A stretch of DNA of 64,000 nt from Emcibacter sp. (GTDB lineage: Bacteria > Pseudomonadota > Alphaproteobacteria > Sphingomonadales > Emcibacteraceae), in assembly GCA_021774785.1 (NCBI GenBank), contig JAJFIQ010000019.1, positions 682,001 through 746,000 of the forward strand. Direction: 5' to 3'. How positions within the stretch are numbered: the stretch's first letter is position 1; every line of letters starts with the position of its first letter. The translations under genes and the position numbers were made by a program. Positions 50,293-57,750 of this stretch are shown in pieces. The notes below the pieces were generated by a model, which was not told the DNA's origin, ran no database searches, and worked only from the letters and a program-made list of their open reading frames with translations.

Positions 50293-50837
50293 ACTACTAT
50301 CCTTAATTATTATAGTTTACATATGCAAAAAATAATAAAAAAAAGAACCGCACAAACTAACTTTTTTCCTGATGTGAAGATAATAATGAGATTCTGTGTT
50401 GCCTACCAAAATTTCTTTAAAAGAAGAACGGTATTTGCGGAGATAAGTCATTCCAATGGTATATGGATATAGCGTCTCTCCGCCGTCATACCGGTGACAA
50501 CATATACATTGCATATAGTATGCCAATTTTCTAATATGGCAGAAACCCTAGCTTTTCTGTAATGTTAACAATAAATTAACCATATTTTCACTGCAACTTG
50601 CATATAATAACGGAAAATTAAGCAAAAAGCATTGCAAATAAAGAAAATATAAATATTTTTTTATAAGGGGCCATCAGTATAATCAACACGGCTAACTTGC
50701 CTTGATCATCTGGAATACGGCATCTTGTTATGATGGAAACATATCTTATATAGGGTTAAGTACTAGTATTGGGAGAGGACAGTCTTGAGTAAACCACCCT
50801 ATTTAAATTAACATTTATCACTACTGGAGAAGAAATA
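50293..50837. other. 545-bp AT-rich divergent intergenic region
   Basis: The gap separates the LuxR-type gene and the VOC gene, which point away from each other. No ORF with a credible start was found. It contains a TTAA-N7-TTAA box (50565-50579), poly-T/A tracts and the VOC Shine-Dalgarno (GGAGAAG before 50838). The length leaves room for a small RNA or two promoters, but no structure stood out. Confidence 0.6.
50565..50579. promoter_or_regulatory. Candidate CtrA box
   Basis: TTAA-CAATAAA-TTAA is an exact TTAA-N7-TTAA match followed by C, as in the extended CtrA consensus. It lies about 260-270 bp from both flanking start codons, farther than usual for direct CtrA activation. Confidence 0.35.
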
Positions 50838-51218
50838 ATGCTCGGATATGTAATGGTTGGTACCAATGATCTTGAGAAGGCTGGGAATTTTTATGATACC
50901 CTGCTTGCAGAACTTGGTGCAAAAAGAAATATGGAAGGCGATGGATTTATCGCGTGGAGTGCTGCTGATGGCACAACGAGCTTTTGCATCACAAAACCCA
51001 ATGATGGCAACCCTGCAACCGTTGGCAATGGCGTGATGATGGCTTTATTTGCACCAAGTCAGGATGTGGTCGATAAAGTTCATGCCTTGGCCATTGAAAT
51101 GGGCGGAACATGCGAAGGTCCTGCTGGCCCCCGCCCGGAATTTAGTCCAGATTTCTATGCGGGATATTTCCGGGATCTTGATGGCAACAAACTGAATGTT
51201 TTTAACTTTAATATGTAA
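50838..51218 (+). CDS. VOC (glyoxalase/bleomycin-resistance-fold) family protein
   Basis: A 126-aa single VOC protein starting MLGYVMVGTNDLEKAGNFYDTLLAELGAK in pieces, the usual first beta-alpha-beta unit, and ending with the second-half strand FYAGYFRDLDGNKLNVFNF, which carries the Asp/Asn-Gly turn and a likely metal-side residue. Similar proteins are annotated as lactoylglutathione-lyase-like, but the substrate is unknown and several metal ligands of true GloA are not evident. It converges on purA with a 6-bp gap. Confidence 0.85.
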   Translation: MLGYVMVGTNDLEKAGNFYDTLLAELGAKRNMEGDGFIAWSAADGTTSFCITKPNDGNPATVGNGVMMALFAPSQDVVDKVHALAIEMGGTCEGPAGPRPEFSPDFYAGYFRDLDGNKLNVFNFNM

Positions 51219-51224
51219 TAAATC

Positions 51225-52532
51225 TTAATCTTCGAAAGGGTCATGTACCAATATGGTATCTTCCCTTTCGGGGCTTGTGGATAACAAGGCCACCGGCGTT
51301 TCTATTAATTCCTCAATACGACGAATATATTTAATGGCCGTTGCGGGCAGATCAACCCAACTGCGTGCTCCATAGGTGCTGTCGGACCACCCTTCCAGAG
51401 TTTCATATATCGGTTTCACCCGAGCCTGATCATCCGTAGAGGCCGGGAAATAATCAATTTCCTCCCCGTCCAAGTCATACGCAACACAAACTTTCAATTC
51501 ATCCATGCCATCCAGCACATCAAGTTTGGTCAATGCGATACCCGTAATACCACCAATTTTTGTTGCCTGACGTACCATAACCGCATCGAAATAACCACAC
51601 CTGCGGCTACGTCCGGTAACGGTGCCAAATTCATGGCCCCGCTCACCCAACCCCGTACCGACATCGTCGAATAATTCTGTCGGAAATGGTCCCTCACCCA
51701 CACGGGTGGTATAGGCCTTGGTAATACCAAGCACATAATCAAGGGTTCTGGCACCCACACCACTGCCACCTGCGGCCTGTGCTGAAATAGTATTGGAAGA
51801 TGTCACATAGGGATACGTACCATGGTCTACATCCAGCATAATGCCCTGCGCGCCTTCAAAGAGGATTCGTTTGCGGTCATGGCGCATCTTATCCAGAACT
51901 CGCCAACTCGCACCGATATAAGGCGTGATTTTCGGGGCAATTTCCTTGATTTTAGCAATCAATTCTTCCCGATCAATCTCCGCAACCCCCAGACCACGCC
52001 TAAGTGTGTTATGATGGCCCAACAGCACATCAACACGGATTTCAATGGCCTTATCAGACATAAGATCACAAGCCCGAAGAGCCCGACGCGCCACCTTATC
52101 TTCATAGGCCGGGCCAATACCGCGCCTAGTGGTGCCAATTTTTGGCCCACCTTTGGTACATTCATTAGCGGCATCTTCGCGGATACCATCAAGCTCACCA
52201 TGCAAGGGTAAGATCAAAGCACAGTTTTCTGCCACCATCAGATTATCGGAATTAACATCCGCGCCCTGCGATTTCAGAAGTTCAATCTCTTTCAGCAATG
52301 CCCAGGGGTCAACCACAACACCATTCCCGATTACGGAATATTTCCCTCCGCGCACTATGCCGGACGGTAGTAGACTTAATTTATAGACCTTGCCGTCAAT
52401 GACAAGGGTATGGCCTGCATTATGGCCACCCTGAAAACGCACCACCACATCGGCACGCTCTGATAACCAATCAACAATCTTGCCTTTACCTTCGTCGCCC
52501 CACTGGGAGCCGACTACGACCACATTTGCCAC
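51225..52532 (-). CDS. purA: Adenylosuccinate synthetase
   Basis: Joins IMP and aspartate with GTP in AMP synthesis. I chose GTG 52532 ([19 protein letters not shown] region, 435 aa), which has GAAAGGG upstream and begins 5 bp after the hisZ stop. A longer frame to 52589 overlaps hisZ. Landmarks are [56 protein letters not shown] in pieces, and [10 protein letters not shown]. Confidence 0.96.
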   Translation of the reverse strand: MANVVVVGSQWGDEGKGKIVDWLSERADVVVRFQGGHNAGHTLVIDGKVYKLSLLPSGIVRGGKYSVIGNGVVVDPWALLKEIELLKSQGADVNSDNLMVAENCALILPLHGELDGIREDAANECTKGGPKIGTTRRGIGPAYEDKVARRALRACDLMSDKAIEIRVDVLLGHHNTLRRGLGVAEIDREELIAKIKEIAPKITPYIGASWRVLDKMRHDRKRILFEGAQGIMLDVDHGTYPYVTSSNTISAQAAGGSGVGARTLDYVLGITKAYTTRVGEGPFPTELFDDVGTGLGERGHEFGTVTGRSRRCGYFDAVMVRQATKIGGITGIALTKLDVLDGMDELKVCVAYDLDGEEIDYFPASTDDQARVKPIYETLEGWSDSTYGARSWVDLPATAIKYIRRIEELIETPVALLSTSPEREDTILVHDPFED

Positions 52533-52537
52533 TTTAT

Positions 52538-53704
52538 TTACCCTTTCAAAGTCTCTGCTATTTTGTTTGCCTGCCAGATATACCGGCAATTCAGCCGCGC
52601 AGCTTCGCTCATCTCATCATTAACGACCTCAAGACCGCAAATGGTCCGATAGCCGTCTTTGCGTAACCTGCTTAAAGAAGTCATATCCGTACCGAACGGA
52701 CAATATATATATTTGATTTCCGCCATTTTCGGCAATGCCCTCATCAGGCTGTCCAAATAGAGGGAAAAACCGGTTGCCGGTTCGCTGCCCGCACCATCAC
52801 CCACCAGATAGCGACCACCACGCCCTAGTTCACCGCGCACACCCTTGGCAAAAAGACAAAAACCGATCCCTGTCTGAAATTCAAAGCCACTGTACTCGCC
52901 AGGATCGACGGTAATATGAAGCTCCGGTGCTACATCATTCAACCGCTTTAGCAATTTTTCAAGCTCGTCACAAATACGCTGGGCTTCTACGGGTAAAGTC
53001 AGACCGCTGATGATAGCCATCGCCTTGTCAGCAGCCCCCGCCGCCGTTAAAAGTTTTCGGCTGATATCACCGATTTCACCATCAAGGCTATCAAGTTCGC
53101 CAATATCTTTGGCATTCAGGGCATGACGGATCATTTGGGACTTATCATAATCCAGGCCAAGGCCCCGGCATATGGCCGGTACCAGTAATGGCATGGTCAG
53201 ATCAATGCTGGCATCCTTCACCCCTACCGTGGTGAGCACATCACAGGCAAGCAGAATAATTTCAACATAAGATTCAGAACTATCGGTTCCGATCAGTTCT
53301 ATACCCGCCTGCTTGAATTCCCGCTCAGGTCGTAATTGTGTACCACGTACCCTAAGCACATCACCGGCATAGCTCAAACGAAGAGGACGCGGTGCATTTT
53401 TCAAGCGGGCACGGGCAATACGTGCCACCTGTCCCGTCATATCATTACGCACAGCCATCATGCGCTGTGTCACGGGGTCCATAACCCGAAACATATTTCT
53501 GGATTGTGCCTTACCCGGCCCGCAAAGCAGACTTTCCTCAAACTCCAGCAATGGAGGTACCACCCGCTCATAACCATAGCTGGCAAAACATTGACGCAGT
53601 TTCTCGACTATTTCAGCCTGATATTCAGCATCAGCAGCCAGCGTATCATGCAGGCCTTCCGGCAAAAGTGCCGTATCATTTAATCCATTGTCCGATTCAG
53701 GCAT
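52538..53704 (-). CDS. hisZ: ATP phosphoribosyltransferase regulatory subunit HisZ
   Basis: A catalytically inactive histidyl-tRNA-synthetase-like subunit needed by short-form HisG at the first step of histidine synthesis. The 388-aa protein has the class II core ([26 protein letters not shown] in pieces, [29 protein letters not shown] in pieces, [11 protein letters not shown]) without an anticodon-binding domain. HisG is not in this window. Placement directly before purA is typical of alphaproteobacteria. Confidence 0.92.
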   Translation of the reverse strand: MPESDNGLNDTALLPEGLHDTLAADAEYQAEIVEKLRQCFASYGYERVVPPLLEFEESLLCGPGKAQSRNMFRVMDPVTQRMMAVRNDMTGQVARIARARLKNAPRPLRLSYAGDVLRVRGTQLRPEREFKQAGIELIGTDSSESYVEIILLACDVLTTVGVKDASIDLTMPLLVPAICRGLGLDYDKSQMIRHALNAKDIGELDSLDGEIGDISRKLLTAAGAADKAMAIISGLTLPVEAQRICDELEKLLKRLNDVAPELHITVDPGEYSGFEFQTGIGFCLFAKGVRGELGRGGRYLVGDGAGSEPATGFSLYLDSLMRALPKMAEIKYIYCPFGTDMTSLSRLRKDGYRTICGLEVVNDEMSEAARLNCRYIWQANKIAETLKG

Positions 53705-53743
53705 ATCGCGTCCATTTGAGTGCTAATATTTAACACCGCAGTG

Positions 53744-53772
53744 CTTATATCCCAGCTCTTCTATACAGTCAA
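53744..53772 (-). promoter_or_regulatory. Candidate sigma-70 promoter for hisZ-purA
   Basis: On the minus strand TTGACT (53772-53767), a 17-bp spacer and TATAAG (53749-53744) give a near-consensus promoter about 40 bp before the hisZ ATG. Confidence 0.65.
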
Positions 53773-53876
53773 TTGGGACATGCATGTGTTTTTTTAAGAT
53801 TCACAGAAAAACTGGGTGTGAGAAGTCCAACACTTATTCCAAATGGACGAAAACAGAGGTTGACGGCTTTAAGTAT

Positions 53877-54521
53877 CTATAATTTCACGGCAGAAATATC
53901 ACTAAGTTCTTTCACTTTAAAATAAATACTTTCCTGCCTGTCCATATCAAGATTTTTGTAATCTTTAAGGATATGCATAAGATTAAAAGGATTTAGACCA
54001 CGTTCAGGATGTTCTCCGTTAAAAAAGAAACCGTCCCATGCCCTTGGAATATAATTGATAAACCATTTACCTGAATGAACCTCTCTGGGAGATAAACGGT
54101 TGCTGGTTCCTGTAACCAGCACCCCCCCTGGTTTCAGAACACGGTCTATTTCTTTCAAAGCCGGTTCCATATCTTCCGGAGATATATATTCCAGAACACT
54201 ATTACACAGCACAACGTCAAAACGTTCAGCGTCATAAGACAACTGAGTTCCGGGTGTTATACAATCATAATTGACCTTATCAGAGACCCCATATTGTGCA
54301 GCATTTAGTTCTGCGAGATCAATCAAATCCTGATTAATATCAACAGCGCATACATCATGGCCTAAAATAGCTGCAACAACGGAAGTAGTGCCAAAATTGC
54401 GCCAAAATTCTAATATCTGACTTCTCTTATCACCTATAATGGCTTCAATAAGGTGCCTCACATGTTGCCATTCATATTCAACATAACCACCTACCCACTT
54501 GTTATAGGGGCCAAGTCCCAT
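53877..54521 (-). CDS. SAM-dependent methyltransferase-like protein with altered motif I
   Basis: A 214-aa class I methyltransferase fold: post-motif-I acidic strand HDVCAVDINQDLIDLAEL, motif II/III FDVVLCNSVLEYISPEDM, and RVLKPGGVLVTGTSNR. The glycine-rich SAM loop, normally close to LEFGCNFG, reads ILEFWRNFGTTS, so a Gly and a Cys are replaced by Trp-Arg. The substrate is unknown. It lies between the serCA and hisZ-purA blocks, with AT-rich flanks, and may be an insertion. A 31-codon frame precedes it by 2 bp. Confidence 0.8.
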   Translation of the reverse strand: MGLGPYNKWVGGYVEYEWQHVRHLIEAIIGDKRSQILEFWRNFGTTSVVAAILGHDVCAVDINQDLIDLAELNAAQYGVSDKVNYDCITPGTQLSYDAERFDVVLCNSVLEYISPEDMEPALKEIDRVLKPGGVLVTGTSNRLSPREVHSGKWFINYIPRAWDGFFFNGEHPERGLNPFNLMHILKDYKNLDMDRQESIYFKVKELSDISAVKL

Positions 54522-54523
54522 TT

Positions 54524-54619
54524 TTATGCCCTGTCATTGAATTTTCTATGTTTTTCTTCATCTTTTAGTAATGTTGAAATATGCGTGTTCGCAAGCTCTG
54601 CACGATGTACATTTTCCAT
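54524..54619 (-). CDS. Possible 31-aa peptide upstream of the methyltransferase
   Basis: The frame runs from ATG 54619 to TAA 54524, ending 2 bp before the methyltransferase ATG. The peptide is highly charged and helical (RAELANTHISTLLKDEEKHR). A weak GAGAAAG lies upstream. It could be a small protein, a translationally coupled leader, or chance. Confidence 0.3.
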   Translation of the reverse strand: MENVHRAELANTHISTLLKDEEKHRKFNDRA

Positions 54620-54738
54620 GTTTACTTTCTCATGATATTTTAATTTCTTAAATTCAATAAACGTAATTCCTCCGCATAAAATAGCAGACTATAAAAAAAT
54701 AGTATAACAATAAATAAAGGTCTTTATTTAATGAAGTC

Positions 54739-56316
54739 CTAGAAAGTCAAAGCCTTAACCTGTTTAACATGGGGTAACTTTCCAACTGCCCTGACCGTTG
54801 CCGCATTGGCCGGCGCATCGATAGCGACTAAAGCAATAGCTTCGCCACCTTCTTCTGCCCGTCCTAAGCTGAATGTGGCAATATTCAAGCCAGCCGACCC
54901 CAGCGTTGTTCCCAGTGCGCCGATAAATCCGGGCAGATCCTCGTTGGAAACATACAACATATTGGGTGTCAATTCCGTCTCAATGGCAATGTCTTTAATG
55001 CTAACGATTCTTGGGCGTTTATCGGCAAACAATGTTCCAGCCACGCAGCGTTCCTGTTTGTCGGTGGTCACCGTCACCTTGATATAGGTATTATAATCAC
55101 CTTCTGAATCATGACGGGTTTCCACGATGTCTATATCACGCTCTTTCGCCACGGCAAGGGCATTGACCATATTAACGCAGTCCATCAATGGATGAAGTAG
55201 CCCCTCGACCACGATGGCAGTCAAAGGGCGGGTATTAAGTTCCGTCACATCGCCCTGATATTCAATTTGAATACTTTGCAAAGCATGCTCGGTCAATTGA
55301 CCGGCAAAACTGCCAAGCTCTTTAGCCAATGCCATATAGGGACTTAAACGAACTGATTCTTCCGCAGATACAGACGGCATATTCAACGCGTTGGTTACGG
55401 CACCATCCAGCAGATAATCCGCCATCTGTTCCGCAACTTGCACCGCCACATTCACCTGAGCTTCGGATGTTGAGGCCCCAAGATGCGGCGTTGCCACTAC
55501 ATTTTCATGACCAAATAATGCATTTTCTCTGGCAGGCTCCTGTGCATAAACATCAAGGGCAACACCAGCTACTTTGCCACTATCCAGCGCATCCAGAAGG
55601 GCCACTTCATCAATCAAACCACCACGGGCACAATTGATAATACGCACACCCTTTTTCATCTTGGCAAAAGCATCGGCATTTAAAATACCGCGCGTGCTAT
55701 CGGTCAGCGGTGTGTGCATTGTAATAAAATCAGCTCGATGCAGAAGGTCATCCAACTCCACCTTTTCAACTCCCAGTTCCTCAGCCCGCTCGATTGATAA
55801 ATAGGGGTCAAAGGCAATAACCTTCATCTTTAAACCAAGGGCCCGTTCAGCGGCAATGGCTCCAATGTTACCACAACCGATTACGCCCAGTACCTTAGAG
55901 GTGAGTTCAACACCCATAAAACGGGATTTCTCCCATTTTCCGGCATGTGTGCTTTCATTGGCCAGTGGAATTTGACGGGCCACGGCAAACATCATGGCAA
56001 TGGCATGTTCTGCCGTTGTAATGCTGTTACCAAAGGGGGTATTCATAACCACAACGCCATTTGCGGTCGCAGAGGGGATATCCACATTATCCACACCAAT
56101 TCCGGCGCGGCCAATAACCTTTAGATTCGTTGCTGCTTCAAGCACAGCCTTGGTTGCTTTGGTTGCTGAACGAATAGCCAGACCATCATATCGCGGGATA
56201 GCTTCGATCAATTGTTCAGGGGTCAGACCAACAATCTGGTCAACTTCGATGCCACGGTTTTCGAAAACTTCTTTCGCCAGTGGGCTTAATTTATCAGAAA
56301 TCAGTACCTTTACCAT
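54739..56316 (-). CDS. serA: D-3-phosphoglycerate dehydrogenase
   Basis: First committed step of serine synthesis. The 525-aa long-form enzyme has the substrate and NAD domains (GRAGIGVDNVDIPSAT, VLGVIGCGNIGAIAAERA, NCARGGLIDE, the catalytic His-containing TPHLGASTSEAQ), an intervening ASB domain, and a C-terminal ACT domain (LPGFIGALGTTLGSAGLNIATF in pieces) for serine feedback. I chose ATG 56316 (MVKVLISDKLSP) with AAGGA upstream. A longer frame to 56517 runs back into serC and is unlikely. Confidence 0.96.
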   Translation of the reverse strand: MVKVLISDKLSPLAKEVFENRGIEVDQIVGLTPEQLIEAIPRYDGLAIRSATKATKAVLEAATNLKVIGRAGIGVDNVDIPSATANGVVVMNTPFGNSITTAEHAIAMMFAVARQIPLANESTHAGKWEKSRFMGVELTSKVLGVIGCGNIGAIAAERALGLKMKVIAFDPYLSIERAEELGVEKVELDDLLHRADFITMHTPLTDSTRGILNADAFAKMKKGVRIINCARGGLIDEVALLDALDSGKVAGVALDVYAQEPARENALFGHENVVATPHLGASTSEAQVNVAVQVAEQMADYLLDGAVTNALNMPSVSAEESVRLSPYMALAKELGSFAGQLTEHALQSIQIEYQGDVTELNTRPLTAIVVEGLLHPLMDCVNMVNALAVAKERDIDIVETRHDSEGDYNTYIKVTVTTDKQERCVAGTLFADKRPRIVSIKDIAIETELTPNMLYVSNEDLPGFIGALGTTLGSAGLNIATFSLGRAEEGGEAIALVAIDAPANAATVRAVGKLPHVKQVKALTF

Positions 56317-56359
56317 TTTCAGGTGTCCTTCATATTCTTTGGTATAAAAATTCTTTGAA

Positions 56360-57517
56360 TTACTGTGTGATCGCTGCTTTAACTTGTGCATATGCCCAAT
56401 CAAGCCATGGCAACAGAGCGACAAGGTCCGAAGCTTCAATGGTTGATCCTGCCCATATACGAAGTCCTGCAGGCGCATCACGGTAAGCACCAATATCAAA
56501 AGCCGCCCCTTCTTCATCCAGAAGAGTTGCTAACTTCTTTGCAACCGCCGCCTGATCAGACGCATCTAAACCGGTGAACCAGGGTGCTACAATCTTAAAG
56601 CAGACAGACGTATTGGAAACCGTTGCAGCATCATTGGCTAAGAATGATATCCAGTCTGTACGGTTAACCCAGTCACGAAGTACGCTAAGGTTTTCTTCAG
56701 ATTTTGCTATCAAACCCTCAAGACCACCAATAGTTTCCGCCCAGTTAAGCGCATCCAGATAGTCTTCCACGCATAACATAGAGGGCGTGTTGATCGTGGC
56801 ACCAGAAAATATACCCTCAATCAATTTGCCGCCTTTGGTCAGACGGAAAATTTTAGGTAAAGGCCAAGACGGCCTATAGCTTTCCAGACGTTCCACCGCA
56901 CGGGGGCTAAGGATGATAACACCATGGGCTGCTTCACCGCCCAAGACTTTTTGCCATGAAAAAGTTGTCACATCCAGCTTGTCCCACGGCAGGTCCATAG
57001 CAAAAGCCGCTGACGTTGCATCACATATGGTCAGTCCCGCACGATTGTCACTAATCCAGTCCGCATTCGGCACCTTGACACCGGACGTAGTACCATTCCA
57101 TGTGAAGACAACATCACGCGCCGGATCAACTTTATTCAGATCAGGCAGATCGCCGTAATCGGCTGTCAGGCTGCGGACATCATCCAGCTTCAGTTGTTTG
57201 GTAATATCGGTAATCCAGCCGGAGCCGAAACTCTCCCACGCCAGCATATCGACACCACGCGCACCGAGCATGGACCATAATGCCATTTCAACGGCGCCGG
57301 TGTCGGAACCAGGCACAATGCCCACACGATAACCATTCGGCAGCCCCAATATGGACGCAGTACGGTCAATGGCTTGCTTTAGACGGGATTTGCCAATTTT
57401 GGCACGATGTGAACGGCCTAATGGCGCGTTTTCTAAATTTTTAATCGTCCAGCCCGGGCGTTTCGCACACGGACCTGACGAAAACAGCGGGTTCGCTGGT
57501 TTCTGTAAAGGTTTCAT
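56360..57517 (-). CDS. serC: Phosphoserine aminotransferase
   Basis: Second step of serine synthesis, PLP-dependent. The 385-aa protein opens with [17 protein letters not shown], as in the alphaproteobacterial type, and has the PLP Lys in [31 protein letters not shown] and [24 protein letters not shown] ribosome site precedes the ATG. It is the first gene of serC-serA, with a short structured leader. Confidence 0.95.
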   Translation of the reverse strand: MKPLQKPANPLFSSGPCAKRPGWTIKNLENAPLGRSHRAKIGKSRLKQAIDRTASILGLPNGYRVGIVPGSDTGAVEMALWSMLGARGVDMLAWESFGSGWITDITKQLKLDDVRSLTADYGDLPDLNKVDPARDVVFTWNGTTSGVKVPNADWISDNRAGLTICDATSAAFAMDLPWDKLDVTTFSWQKVLGGEAAHGVIILSPRAVERLESYRPSWPLPKIFRLTKGGKLIEGIFSGATINTPSMLCVEDYLDALNWAETIGGLEGLIAKSEENLSVLRDWVNRTDWISFLANDAATVSNTSVCFKIVAPWFTGLDASDQAAVAKKLATLLDEEGAAFDIGAYRDAPAGLRIWAGSTIEASDLVALLPWLDWAYAQVKAAITQ

Positions 57518-57571
57518 TTTATCTCCTACTCCTTGCAGAATAGACGTCCCCCGTTGGGGAGGGATAGCCCG
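57518..57571 (-). ncRNA. Candidate serC leader motif (5' UTR)
   Basis: The predicted leader of about 54 nt contains a strong hairpin at 57546-57559 (UCCCC-AACG-GGGGA) preceded by GGCGGGCTA and followed by GACGUCUAUUCUGC and the ribosome site. A conserved serC leader element is known in alphaproteobacteria. Position and GC-rich hairpin fit, but I cannot check the consensus. Confidence 0.45.
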
Positions 57572-57577
57572 CCGATG

Positions 57578-57605
57578 AACATAGTGATGAATCCGATTCC
57601 GTCAA
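57578..57605 (-). promoter_or_regulatory. Candidate promoter for serCA
   Basis: On the minus strand TTGACG (57605-57600), a 16-bp spacer and TATGTT (57583-57578) place transcription start near 57571, exactly at the foot of the structured leader. Confidence 0.5.
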
Positions 57606-57750
57606 GCGAAGATTATATTAAAAATTCTTTGCCACATAAAATATTCCGGAATCATTGCCATTACATGCCAAATAATCTGTTTGTTTTTTCTTTTGATACA
57701 AATATGTTATGGGTAATTAGGGCTATAAAATACCAATTGGGAGCAGGAAA

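Noticed and set aside
50287-50472. 61-codon frame in the long intergenic region
   Set aside because: No ribosome site, a composition like untranslated AT-rich DNA, and overlap with the start of the LuxR-type gene.
50761-50768. Perfect palindrome TACTAGTA as a possible lux-type box
   Set aside because: Eight-base palindromes are common by chance and the flanks lack further symmetry.
50740-50810. ATAGGG...CCCTAT inverted repeat before the VOC gene
   Set aside because: A six-base stem across about 50 nt is too weak to call a structure.
56317-56517. 67-residue N-terminal extension of SerA
   Set aside because: It runs inside serC in another frame; ATG 56316 has AAGGA upstream and gives the canonical SerA start.
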